Positions 16,298 to 25,108 of a DNA stretch of 57,413 bases are shown here, piece by piece. The notes under the pieces are model-generated. The model did not search any database. It worked only from the letters and a program-made list of their open reading frames with translations, and was not told where the DNA came from. Location of the stretch: positions 1 to 57,413 of the forward strand of contig JAEYQV010000002.1 of the NCBI GenBank assembly GCA_023409835.1, in the 5' to 3' direction. The stretch comes from Bacillota bacterium. Its GTDB lineage: Bacteria > Bacillota > Clostridia > Lachnospirales > Lachnospiraceae. Made by a program: the position numbers and the translations under genes. Numbering within the stretch: position 1 is the stretch's first letter; the number at the start of each line of letters is the position of its first letter.

Positions 16298-17431
16298 TTA
16301 CCCTCTTTTCTGTGATATAAATAATGATTCACTTTCCAGCCTTCTGATAATATGCTGGAAGCGTTCCTCCTCTTTGATCAGATCAAAGACCGGATTTTGA
16401 ACGATTAAGTTCTTTAAGTCAAACCAAATTGCTTCAGAGCTTCTCGGAGCGGCTGCTTCGATATCGATATCAGCAAAATAACGCTCCAATACATCAAAGA
16501 TGTCATTACCCTTTAACAGGATTTTTCCCTTATAGATCCTGCACATCAGCTCGATCGAATGCTCCAGAGAGCTTAAGGTCATCTCCTTATTTCCCTGTGC
16601 CGCAAAGGTAAAGGAAGCTGCCAGCTCCAGCTGCATCTGTATTGACGGATGAAGCTTCTCTACATCAAACAGCTCGCACAGACCGCTGTAGATCCGGTAG
16701 AACAGCTGTGTTTTCTCCACATTACCCGCATACAGCTTAAAGAAATCCGGGGCTGCTCCGAGTATACTCATTAAGTTCATATAGACATAGCCCTGTAAAT
16801 ATTCTAAGGCCTTATCCGTATCCCCCTTCATCTGATAAGCCTTCACAAGTATGCCCTCCGGCTGCAGGAAGGTTCCCTGCTGGTTTTCCAGTATATCGAT
16901 CGCCTGGGTCGGCTGCTGCAGACTGAGATAGCATACCGCCTGAAGAAGCACGGACTGCTTTGCCAGGTTCACATCCTCTGCGGACTTTTCTAGCCTTTTA
17001 AAGATCTCCAGAGCCTTCGTAATAATTTCAGAGGACTTTTCCGCATCCTTGGCAAGCGATACATGATTCATGAGCAGTAATCCCAGCTGGTGCTGTAATT
17101 CCCAACAGGAGAAATATTTCTTCAGATATTCCTCACATTCAGCAAGGACCTTATCAAAGGGCTCCTTCGTAAACGCCTCTGCCAGCCTGTAATACAGTTT
17201 CCGGATCTCTTCCTTCGTCATCTGGGGCTCGTAGCCGATCAGCTCATCCACGCTGATATTAAAATAAGCTGCCAGCTCAGGCAGAAGCAGAATATCCGGA
17301 TAGCTCTGGCCTGATTCCCACTTAGAAACTGCAGGCTTCGATACCCCCAGATGATTCGCCAGCTCCTCCTGAGTAATCCCCTTCTGTCTCCGGTGCTCGG
17401 CAATCCGGGTTCCAATCTGAATATTTCCCAT
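16298..17431 (-). CDS. XRE-family regulator with TPR-like domain
   Basis: A 377-residue protein with an N-terminal helix-turn-helix (residues about 5-60, with EELANHLGVSKPAVSKWESG) and a long all-helical region with tetratricopeptide-like spacing. Such proteins often bind peptides or partner proteins. The ATG at 17431 has AAGGAGGG at good distance; an ATG six codons upstream does not. It heads the yxlEFG-like operon, with two bases to the next gene, and is the likely regulator. Confidence 0.88.
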   Translation of the reverse strand: MGNIQIGTRIAEHRRQKGITQEELANHLGVSKPAVSKWESGQSYPDILLLPELAAYFNISVDELIGYEPQMTKEEIRKLYYRLAEAFTKEPFDKVLAECEEYLKKYFSCWELQHQLGLLLMNHVSLAKDAEKSSEIITKALEIFKRLEKSAEDVNLAKQSVLLQAVCYLSLQQPTQAIDILENQQGTFLQPEGILVKAYQMKGDTDKALEYLQGYVYMNLMSILGAAPDFFKLYAGNVEKTQLFYRIYSGLCELFDVEKLHPSIQMQLELAASFTFAAQGNKEMTLSSLEHSIELMCRIYKGKILLKGNDIFDVLERYFADIDIEAAAPRSSEAIWFDLKNLIVQNPVFDLIKEEERFQHIIRRLESESLFISQKRG

Positions 17432-17486
17432 TCCTTCTCCCTCCTTCATCCGATCAGCCTCGGCTGTAATCCTGTTTCTATTGATT

Positions 17487-17560
17487 ATTGTAATTTATAC
17501 CCTTGGATAAATCAAGGGAGCCATAGTTAATTTCCGTAAATAAATTTAACCAATGGTTAA
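17487..17560 (-). promoter_or_regulatory. Promoter and inverted repeat before the XRE gene
   Basis: On the minus strand TTGATT (17515-17510) and TACAAT (17492-17487) are spaced by 17 bases. A perfect inverted repeat TTAACC-AAT-GGTTAA lies upstream at 17546-17560 and could be a regulator site. Confidence 0.55.
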
Positions 17561-17573
17561 CTCCATCTGCCGG

Positions 17574-18485
17574 TTAATGAAGTCCGAAATTGGCATAGTC
17601 GTGCCTGTTCCTGAAGTCAACAGGTGTGATGCGGAAGGCTTTCTTAAAGAGAAAGCTGAAGTAGGATACATTATGAAAGCCGCACTGATCGGCTATGTTA
17701 TATACCTGCAGATTGGTTCGTAGCAGTAAATCCTTCGCCTTGTTCAGCCGCATGGTAGTGATATACTCATTCGGTGTGATTTTCATGACCTCAGTAAATA
17801 TTTTATGATAGTAATTGGGACTTAACTCTGCAATCTCCGAAAGCTGCTTTAGGGAAAGCTTCTGATCGATATGTTTATTGATATAATCTATGGTTCTGCT
17901 GATTGCCTTTCCATAAGGTGACAGATATACTGTATTGGCAGGATTGCAGGAATCCTGATAGAGCTGATAAAGTATATGAAGAACAGATGCCTTCATCAGC
18001 ATTTCACTTCCCGGAACCGGATGCAGATAGGCTTGGAAAACGGAATCGAATAAAGCATCATACTTACCCTCGTTTCGGACATGGAACACGGTCGGAATAT
18101 TGTCCAAAATAGCATTACTATAATAGGTTTGAAACCCAATCTCCTCCCGTTCCCATAAGCAGGTACTGTACCAGTCATTATTGCAGGAGAGTGTATTCGA
18201 CATAGCAAAGGAGATAAAATAGCAGGAATAGGGCATGATTCCCTGCGTTTGTTGCCCGGGTCTGCGAAACACAATATCTCCCTTTTGAATAGGGATTTGC
18301 CTCCCATCAATGAGCATACTGCCTTCACTGCCAATAAAGTACTCCAATTCATAATCTCTTACATGTCTGGAGGGAAGTGCCTCACCCATAGCATACCCTT
18401 CGCTTCCATGAAAGATCTGACTGTAAAGTATGATGGGATCAATCCCTGATATCGGAAGATTTTCATATACCAAATCGTTCCTCAT
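17574..18485 (-). CDS. AraC-family transcriptional regulator
   Basis: A 303-residue regulator with an N-terminal cupin-like sensing domain (residues about 15-165) and a C-terminal pair of helix-turn-helix motifs, including LKQLSEIAELSPNYYHKIF and the closing FHNVSYFSFLFKKAF. I place the start at 18485 because GGAGG ends five bases upstream; the ATG six codons earlier has no site. It is divergent from the MATE transporter gene and may control it. Confidence 0.9.
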   Translation of the reverse strand: MRNDLVYENLPISGIDPIILYSQIFHGSEGYAMGEALPSRHVRDYELEYFIGSEGSMLIDGRQIPIQKGDIVFRRPGQQTQGIMPYSCYFISFAMSNTLSCNNDWYSTCLWEREEIGFQTYYSNAILDNIPTVFHVRNEGKYDALFDSVFQAYLHPVPGSEMLMKASVLHILYQLYQDSCNPANTVYLSPYGKAISRTIDYINKHIDQKLSLKQLSEIAELSPNYYHKIFTEVMKITPNEYITTMRLNKAKDLLLRTNLQVYNIADQCGFHNVSYFSFLFKKAFRITPVDFRNRHDYANFGLH

Positions 18486-18677
18486 AAGTACCTCCAAATT
18501 CATAATTCATATAAATGATCTTCTATTTCTAAGTTCTACAGTAAAACTCACAATAAGTTAGCCTACTATATTTTATCATAAGATTTTGATAGATAAAATA
18601 AGATTTTTTATTGTTAACCATAGCCTTCTATAATAGAATTTGAAGCAAATAATCACATTCTATCGGGGGAATAAAGC

Positions 18678-20069
18678 ATGCTGCATATTTCGAAGAAACC
18701 ATCCAAGCAGAATATTATGCTATTAAAAATAGCCTTACCCATTATCATTCAAGGTCTGGTTTTTCAATTACAGGCAATTGCTGATAAGGCTTTTCTTGGA
18801 AAGATTGATACAAATTATCTATCCGCTGTCGGAATCGCTCAGTTTCCTTTTTTCGCCTCCGTCGATGCCTTATCAGCAATCTGCACCGGACTGACCATCA
18901 TCATTGCAATGAAATTCGGAGCAGGAAAGCGAAAGGAAATTCATGAAAATGTCAATGCAGCAATCGCCTTCAATATGCTGATTTCCTTACTGCTTTTTGT
19001 AATCTGGTTTACCTTCTCTGATGAAATCTTTACGCTGATGAATGTAAATACTGAGTTAATGCAGTATTGCAAGGATTATGTTGGTATTATGTCCTTTTTC
19101 CTGATCCTATATGGTATTGATTTGTCCCTCCAGGCAGCACTGCAGGGAATGGGAAAAACAAAACCGATTATGTATATTGGTCTATTTAAGGTGCTTTTCA
19201 ATATCCTGCTGGCCTGGCTTTTGATTTTCGGTAAATTTGGCTTCCCGGCCCTGTATGTCAAAGGAGCTGCCTTAGCAACGATGATTTCCAACCTTGCCGG
19301 CACCCTGGTGCTCATCTTATATTTTGTTGTATCAAAGGAACTCTCGGCGAATATAAAGCTTCACGAAATCCTTCGCCTTCGTTGGAGTTTATATAAAGAA
19401 GTAATTCGATTGGGGCTTCCGACCGGAGCAGAATATCTGCTGTGGAACATAAGCAATCTGATTTTGGTCAGTCTGCTAAATAAACAGAACGTAGAAGTGG
19501 TTGCGGTTTTTACGGTTACCTATACGGTTGAATTATTTGTTTACGTGATATTCAATGGAATTGCCAGAGCTACGCTGACCTTGGTAGGCAACAGTCTTGG
19601 TGCCGGGAATGCAAAGGCTGCTAAAAACATCATGACGCGATCCATCCGTTATTCTATGTTAATTGCACTTATTTTCAGTATTATGTTTGCCATTATTCCG
19701 AGACCTATATTGGGAATATTTACAAATGATAATGCTTTAATCAACATGTCAGTGTTTTATCTTCTTATCAGAGGAATCACTCTGATTCCAAAAGCCCTGA
19801 ATGTGGTCGTTGGCAGCGGCAACAGAGCAAACGGCGATGTAAAATGGATGCTGTATACACAGATCTTTGGTTCCGTCTTTGTTGTAGCCTTCTCCTATGG
19901 TCTCGTTAACGGCTTGGCAGCAGGTGTAATGGCAATCTACCTGACGCTCTTCCTGGATGAGTCACTGAGGGCAGCACTGAATACAATCCGTTTTTACAAA
20001 AGAGATGTATTCCGTGCATTACCCTTCTCTGCAGCGAATCGGAATAAGGAAATACCGGCAGAGGATTAA
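18678..20069 (+). CDS. MATE-family efflux transporter
   Basis: A 463-residue inner-membrane antiporter with about 12 transmembrane segments arranged as two homologous halves. Family features include the start IALPIIIQGLVFQLQAIADK and the AVGIAQFPFF region. Members export drugs or metabolites using a sodium or proton gradient. The gene has GGGGGA before ATG and lies opposite an AraC regulator. Its stop lies five bases from that of the convergent FBPase gene, and no terminator stem is visible between them. Confidence 0.92.
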   Translation: MLHISKKPSKQNIMLLKIALPIIIQGLVFQLQAIADKAFLGKIDTNYLSAVGIAQFPFFASVDALSAICTGLTIIIAMKFGAGKRKEIHENVNAAIAFNMLISLLLFVIWFTFSDEIFTLMNVNTELMQYCKDYVGIMSFFLILYGIDLSLQAALQGMGKTKPIMYIGLFKVLFNILLAWLLIFGKFGFPALYVKGAALATMISNLAGTLVLILYFVVSKELSANIKLHEILRLRWSLYKEVIRLGLPTGAEYLLWNISNLILVSLLNKQNVEVVAVFTVTYTVELFVYVIFNGIARATLTLVGNSLGAGNAKAAKNIMTRSIRYSMLIALIFSIMFAIIPRPILGIFTNDNALINMSVFYLLIRGITLIPKALNVVVGSGNRANGDVKWMLYTQIFGSVFVVAFSYGLVNGLAAGVMAIYLTLFLDESLRAALNTIRFYKRDVFRALPFSAANRNKEIPAED

Positions 20070-20074
20070 CTGAA

Positions 20075-22072
20075 CTATTTTTTCTTGATTTCTTTAATGA
20101 TACCCTTTCGGTATGCCACAATCAGGTTTTCCAGATCCTTAATCGAAGCGGTGAGTTCTTTTCCTATATCGGTATCCCCCACATGGATCCTGTACCTCTC
20201 ATTTTCTACGACCGATGTGGTGGAGATGATATCAAGCTCTTCTTCTATGGCCTTCTGCGTGCTTTCAAAGGAGCTGTGAGAGGCTATGGATAACCCGTAG
20301 GAATTATTAATCAAGGTGTATCCGGCGATTCCTGTTCTTGCCTGATAGGCCCGGGATAAGCCTCCATCGATTACCAGTAGTCTCCCGTTTGCCTTAATCG
20401 GGCTTTCTCCGCTCTTTACCGTAACCGGAACATGGCCGTTAATAATATGCGCCTTTGCTGTATCCAGCCCAAATTCCTCCATTATGCTCTCACACATAGG
20501 TTCCTCATTGATTAATTGATAATATGGATTTTTATTTTCCTTATGCGTTTGGGTATCCTCAATAAAATACCGTTCAAAGGTCGTCATTCTGTCCTTCCCG
20601 AACAGCGGCGATATAGGTCCGCTCCACAGATACCACATCATATCCCTTGCATATGCAGTTAAAATAGTATTTTTCTTATTAAGAAAGGCCTCCCTGGCCA
20701 GCCGGTCGAATCGGTCTAATAGTGATTTACCGCTGTATTCCTTTTCATCATCCTCAAAGAATAATTTAGCAAAGCTTCTGTCCTCATTCAGCGGTATGCA
20801 GCCGTGGTACAACAGATTCGAATTAAAGGTCAGATACATTCCGCCGTTGGAATACAGAAAGCTGATATGCCTTTGTAATTTCTCACTGATTAAGAACGAA
20901 TGCTTTAGCTTATCCATAAGCTCGATCTCTTCCGGAATCAGCATATAGGGCTGCTCCGGATTCACCGTGGGAAAATCACCGGCTTTTAACGGATATACGG
21001 TTCCGTTTAAGTCAATCGTTCTTTCTTTATAATTAATCCTCTCCAGAAGCAATCTGTCCTCCATATGAAAGCTCGGATGGTTTTTAATGATTGCACCCTC
21101 CAGCTTAAATTGGATAATTGCAATTGCTTTGTGCATTTTTGCAATCAGATTAATTTCATTCTCTCCCTGTGCAAAATTATCGTAGGACTTTGGCTTGAAG
21201 CCAATGCAATCATCCGAACCATAGAACTTCATGGCAAAGGTCGCCAGAGGCAGCAGATTAATTCCATAACCGTCTTCCAACGTAGACAGGTTCGCATAGC
21301 GGGCACTGATCCGGATTGCCGTTGCAATACAGGCATCATGACCTGCCGCTGCTCCCATCCACAGAATGTCGTGATTTCCCCATTGTATATCCACCGAGTG
21401 ATAATGATACAAGGTCTCCATCACTTCGTCAGCACCCGGTCCTCTGTCGTAAATATCACCTATGATATGCAGCCGGTCAATTACCAAGCTCTGAATCAGC
21501 TTCGAAATTGCTGTTATAAAATCGTCCGCCTTATCCACCCGGATAATGGCTTGAATAATTTCAGCATAGTACTCTTCCTTATTCCGCTCGTTCGACCGTT
21601 CATGGAGCAATTCCTCAATAATATAGGAGAACTCCTTCGGCAGCATTTTTCGGACCTTTGAACGGGTATATTTGGAGGAGGTATATCTACATATTTCAAT
21701 CAGTTGATTTAAGGTGGTTCTGTACCACTCTGCGGTATTGGTTCCTTTCTTCCGTATCAGCTCCAGCTTTTGCTCCGGATAGTAGATCAGGGTGGCAAGA
21801 CTGCGGATTTCCTTCTCCTTCAGGGTTGTCCCATATAAATCTGTGATTTTCCTTCTGATCACTCCGGATGCATTTCTTAACACATGGCTGAAGGCCTCAT
21901 TTTCTCCGTGGATATCTGAGATAAAGTGCTCTGTTCCCTTGGGTAGATTAAGAATCGCCTGCAGGTTAATCACTTCCGTGCAGGCACTATCAATTGTTGG
22001 ATACTCCCTTGCCAGTAGTTTTAAGTATTTAAGGTCCATTTCGTCGCGCATTTGTATATCCAGCCCTTCCAT
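20075..22072 (-). CDS. fbp: Fructose-1,6-bisphosphatase, class III
   Basis: A 665-residue gluconeogenic phosphatase that converts fructose 1,6-bisphosphate to fructose 6-phosphate. It carries a metallophosphoesterase core with FISDIHGENEAF, IGDIYDRGPGADEV and GNHDILWMGAAAGH, characteristic of the Firmicutes class III enzyme. Length agrees with Bacillus subtilis Fbp. Neither the ATG at 22072 nor the one at 22051 has a strong binding site, so the start is uncertain by seven codons. It follows the small FakA-like gene by 17 bases. Confidence 0.95.
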   Translation of the reverse strand: MEGLDIQMRDEMDLKYLKLLAREYPTIDSACTEVINLQAILNLPKGTEHFISDIHGENEAFSHVLRNASGVIRRKITDLYGTTLKEKEIRSLATLIYYPEQKLELIRKKGTNTAEWYRTTLNQLIEICRYTSSKYTRSKVRKMLPKEFSYIIEELLHERSNERNKEEYYAEIIQAIIRVDKADDFITAISKLIQSLVIDRLHIIGDIYDRGPGADEVMETLYHYHSVDIQWGNHDILWMGAAAGHDACIATAIRISARYANLSTLEDGYGINLLPLATFAMKFYGSDDCIGFKPKSYDNFAQGENEINLIAKMHKAIAIIQFKLEGAIIKNHPSFHMEDRLLLERINYKERTIDLNGTVYPLKAGDFPTVNPEQPYMLIPEEIELMDKLKHSFLISEKLQRHISFLYSNGGMYLTFNSNLLYHGCIPLNEDRSFAKLFFEDDEKEYSGKSLLDRFDRLAREAFLNKKNTILTAYARDMMWYLWSGPISPLFGKDRMTTFERYFIEDTQTHKENKNPYYQLINEEPMCESIMEEFGLDTAKAHIINGHVPVTVKSGESPIKANGRLLVIDGGLSRAYQARTGIAGYTLINNSYGLSIASHSSFESTQKAIEEELDIISTTSVVENERYRIHVGDTDIGKELTASIKDLENLIVAYRKGIIKEIKKK

Positions 22073-22089
22073 CCAGTCAGTATCTTCTG

Positions 22090-22356
22090 TTATCCCTGTA
22101 ATCCTCTTGCCTGTCTGTCCATATCCTCAACTACAATATCATAGATTTCACCTAAGGTTGAGCAATACTCCAACACCTTCCAGGGTTCATTCGTGTGATA
22201 ATGGATTTTAATTAATTCCTCATCTCCTACTGCCAATAAGCAGTCCCCCTGAAAATTATTTGTAAAGTATTCATTAATCTGATCTTCATCCAGGTTTTCT
22301 CCTTCAATCAACAATTGGGTATCATATCTGAATTCTATCACTCCATTGCCCTCCAT
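22090..22356 (-). CDS. Stand-alone FakA/DAK-like C-terminal domain protein
   Basis: An 88-residue protein that resembles one domain of the FakA (YloV) fatty-acid kinase family: IEFRYDTQLLIEG, GDCLLAVGDEELIKIHYHTNEPWKVL and GEIYDIVVEDMDRQ match the C-terminal part of those proteins. The kinase domain is absent. The start could be ATG 22356 or the GTG at 22341, which has a GGAGG site. It sits just upstream of fbp on the same strand. It may be a small regulatory protein or a remnant; its function is not known to me. Confidence 0.65.
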   Translation of the reverse strand: MEGNGVIEFRYDTQLLIEGENLDEDQINEYFTNNFQGDCLLAVGDEELIKIHYHTNEPWKVLEYCSTLGEIYDIVVEDMDRQARGLQG

Positions 22357-22449
22357 TCACTGTTTAATTAATTCTAGTAACATAATATCATATTATATGA
22401 AATTAATAAATTAATTTACCATGAACCCAAGTACACCCTTTATCCATAT

Positions 22450-22536
22450 TTACCTGATAACCCCAGTAACAAAGAATGTTGACAGCCAGCCGCCAATGAA
22501 AAGTTTTATTTCCTTACTGAACTTTTTTCCGGACAT
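22450..22536 (-). CDS. Possible 28-residue membrane peptide
   Basis: A short ORF with a strong AGGAGGAG site. It encodes a basic N-terminus (MSGKKFSKEIK) followed by a hydrophobic stretch and a final arginine. The binding site is buried in a long hairpin at 22541-22590, so translation could be conditional. The 22357-22674 gap contains no other gene. The call rests only on the binding site and composition. Confidence 0.3.
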   Translation of the reverse strand: MSGKKFSKEIKLFIGGWLSTFFVTGVIR

Positions 22537-22540
22537 GAAA

Positions 22541-22590
22541 ATGCTCCTCCTATGATAACAGTTTTTTACTGTCTACCATAAGGGGAGCAT
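22541..22590. other. Long imperfect hairpin between hydF and the FakA-like gene
   Basis: ATGCTCC at 22541 pairs with GGAGCAT at 22590, and the pairing continues inward with one mismatch, wobbles and one bulge for about 22 pairs to a loop of five A or T residues. It may act as a terminator for the operon that ends at 22675 or as a translational switch for the small ORF. Confidence 0.6.
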
Positions 22591-22674
22591 ATTAATGCTA
22601 AGGCTTTAAGAACTTTATATACACCAATAACGGTCGATATTAAATATTTGAAAGGCAACCTTTATACAAGCTTC

Positions 22675-23886
22675 TTAAGTTTCATCACTCTTTATTACAG
22701 CGTGCAGCTCAGGAAAGATTTCTAAACTGCGGAGCAATATACCATGCAGGTAGGCAATCAGGATACCGTAGTTGGTTATGGGCACGCCTTGATCTATGGA
22801 ACACTTTGTACGGTAGCGTACCTCCCGCTCTGTTAGCATACAGCCTCCGCAGTGGATCACCAGTGCATAGGGTGTTACATCCTCCGGGAATTCTGTACCG
22901 CTACAGGTTTTGATGTTCAGCTCTTTCCCCGTATATTTGCGGAGCCAGTTAGGAATCTTCACCGTGCCGATGTCTTCACATTGTCTGTGATGGGTGCAGC
23001 CCTCAACGATTAATACCGTGTCACCGTCATTCAGCTTCTCCACGGCAGCAACTCCACGGATAGCATCCTCCAGCAGGCCCTTGTAGCGGGCCATGAGGAT
23101 TGAAAAAGAGGTCAGCAGAATATGGTCCGGTATGATCTTTGACACAGCGTCAAACACCTGACTGTCTGTAATGACCATTGCCGGCTGCTTGCCAAGTGCA
23201 GCGAGGGTATCCGCAAGATCACATTCCTTCACAACAATAGCGGTGGCATTGCTGTCCAGAATATCCCGGATCGTCTGCTGCTGCGGCAGGATCAGACGTC
23301 CCTTGGGGGCAGCGGTATCAATCGGTACCACCAGTACGACGAAATCCCCGGCGTTTAATTTATCACCAACAATGCGCTTTTCACTCTGGTTCTGCTTCAG
23401 TCCGGCGATACGTTCCTTTAGTTCAAAGATACCGTCGGAGTTCAGTGCGCTGACATAGATCTCATGATCAACCGCCTCCGGTTGCTTTAAAAGCAAGTCG
23501 GACTTGTTATATACCACAATATAAGGAAGCTCTTTGGCCCTGAACAGGTCAAGAAGCTGACGATCGCAGTCCCTTTGTCCTTCCGCTGCGTCTACAACGA
23601 GCACAGCAATGTCTGTTTTATTAATTACCTGTCGGGTCTTCTGCACACGCTTCTCCCCCAGTAGTCCCTCATCGTCAAAGCCCGGTGTATCTATGATCAT
23701 CACCGGTCCCAGCGGTAGCAGCTCCATGGCTTTGCTCACCGGGTCCGTAGTAGTACCCTTTACCTCAGATACCACCGCCAGCTCCTGCCCGGTCACTGCG
23801 TTGACCACGCTGGATTTTCCGGCGTTACGGCGCCCGAAGAAGCCGATATGCACCCGTTCCCCGGAGGGAGTCTCATTCATTCCCAT
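22675..23886 (-). CDS. hydF: HydF-type GTPase / iron-sulfur scaffold
   Basis: A 403-residue protein with the HydF layout. An N-terminal GTPase (G1 GRRNAGKS at 18-25, G3 DTPG near 66, G4 NKSD near 127) is followed by a dimerisation region and a C-terminal cluster domain. The cluster motif CxH...HCxxC is complete: C297, H299, then 45 residues, H345, C346, C349. In known systems HydF is the scaffold on which the diiron subcluster of [FeFe]-hydrogenase is assembled before transfer to HydA. Here it is the last gene of a nitrogenase-like operon with a 12-base gap and an AAGGAGG site. No HydG or HydA is nearby, so its client may differ. Confidence 0.9.
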   Translation of the reverse strand: MGMNETPSGERVHIGFFGRRNAGKSSVVNAVTGQELAVVSEVKGTTTDPVSKAMELLPLGPVMIIDTPGFDDEGLLGEKRVQKTRQVINKTDIAVLVVDAAEGQRDCDRQLLDLFRAKELPYIVVYNKSDLLLKQPEAVDHEIYVSALNSDGIFELKERIAGLKQNQSEKRIVGDKLNAGDFVVLVVPIDTAAPKGRLILPQQQTIRDILDSNATAIVVKECDLADTLAALGKQPAMVITDSQVFDAVSKIIPDHILLTSFSILMARYKGLLEDAIRGVAAVEKLNDGDTVLIVEGCTHHRQCEDIGTVKIPNWLRKYTGKELNIKTCSGTEFPEDVTPYALVIHCGGCMLTEREVRYRTKCSIDQGVPITNYGILIAYLHGILLRSLEIFPELHAVIKSDET

Positions 23887-23898
23887 ATGTTATCCTCC

Positions 23899-25107
23899 TT
23901 AAAATCCCTTGCCAGCGTCGGCAGTAGGCGTAAGGATGGAGTTTACCTGCTCATCCGTCAGCTCAATGCCAAACACTTCTCGGTAATAGTTCTTTAACTC
24001 AGCCTCAATGTCAATGTCCTCAAACAGCTCCGGATAAGCGGTCTTTGCCAGCCATAGCAGCGTTACCGGAGTATCCGCACCCGGGGTATAACTGCGATAC
24101 ATGCCGAGGGGCATCTTGTAAACGCGCTGATTCATGACCGCGTCCACGGCGCTCCAGTCATATATACCAATGGTATTGTTATAAAGGTCGTCCGGAACAG
24201 CAGTGGTAAAGTTAGTAACAAAAATCAGGCCCGGATTCCAGGCATAGACCTGCTCCATATTGACGGTGACAGAGTTATCGGCTGTCAGCTCCTCGGCCAC
24301 GTTTACGGCCCCGATGGCGTCCGCCCACCACTGACCGAAGAATAGTCTGCCGGAGGTAAGCAGCGTGGTATCGCTGTACTTGTACAGGAAGAAGACCCGT
24401 TCCCGTTCTCCGTCCGGGATATCCGCCACACGCTCCTGTACCATATCATAAATCCTTTTGGAATAATTTGCGACAATATCCGTCTTGTCATTGTCAGGGA
24501 ATATCTCGCTGATCAGGGAGATCCAGTTGTTCAGTGTCTCAATCGCATTATATTGCCACTTGTTGACAGAGATGCCCACAGCGGCAAAGCCGGCGTTTCG
24601 GAGCTGTTCCCCCAGCTCTACGCTGGAGGCGTTGTAAAATACCACATCCGGCCGGAGCTTTAAAAGCTCTTCCGTATTGACAGTGGAACCGTTAATAAAA
24701 TCTGTCTTTGCATGAAGTATCTCGGGATAAAGCTCACCAAGAAGGCCATTTTGTGCCGCTGTCAAACCGGGCTGTGACATACCGACGATCCTTTCTGCGG
24801 AATCAAAAAACACAGTCAACACGCTGGGCAGCGGAAGAATGTCACAGACCACAATACGGTTCACCTCGTAGGGAACCTCGACTTCCACATCATTATGATC
24901 CACAATCCTGTGGGTACCGGTTTGGGGCTCGTCCACGATGTCCTGTGCAGCTGCAGGGGCAGTAACAGGTTCTTCCGTGTCAGAGCTTACCTGCGCCGGT
25001 GCCATAGCCGTACGTTCTGATGCATTGCTGCCACCACAGGCGGTCAAGGTTACAAGCATCATCAATACCATAACAAGGCTAAGGCTTCTGGAAAATTTCT
25101 CTTTCAT
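23899..25107 (-). CDS. Metal-chelate ABC transporter substrate-binding lipoprotein
   Basis: A 402-residue class III binding protein of the BtuF/FhuD/FepB type. The signal peptide ends in lipobox LTAC with the lipidated cysteine at residue 24. The first lobe carries NRIVVCDILPLPS and the long helix linker precedes the second lobe. Related proteins bind cobalamin, haem, ferric siderophores or molybdate. It lies one base after the nitrogenase-like subunit gene and belongs with the FecCD permease and ATPase of the same operon. The ligand cannot be read from sequence. Confidence 0.88.
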   Translation of the reverse strand: MKEKFSRSLSLVMVLMMLVTLTACGGSNASERTAMAPAQVSSDTEEPVTAPAAAQDIVDEPQTGTHRIVDHNDVEVEVPYEVNRIVVCDILPLPSVLTVFFDSAERIVGMSQPGLTAAQNGLLGELYPEILHAKTDFINGSTVNTEELLKLRPDVVFYNASSVELGEQLRNAGFAAVGISVNKWQYNAIETLNNWISLISEIFPDNDKTDIVANYSKRIYDMVQERVADIPDGERERVFFLYKYSDTTLLTSGRLFFGQWWADAIGAVNVAEELTADNSVTVNMEQVYAWNPGLIFVTNFTTAVPDDLYNNTIGIYDWSAVDAVMNQRVYKMPLGMYRSYTPGADTPVTLLWLAKTAYPELFEDIDIEAELKNYYREVFGIELTDEQVNSILTPTADAGKGF

Positions 25108-25108
25108 G

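Noticed and set aside
21065..21661. 198-codon plus-strand ORF over fbp
   Set aside because: It is antisense to well-conserved metallophosphoesterase sequence, with no binding site.
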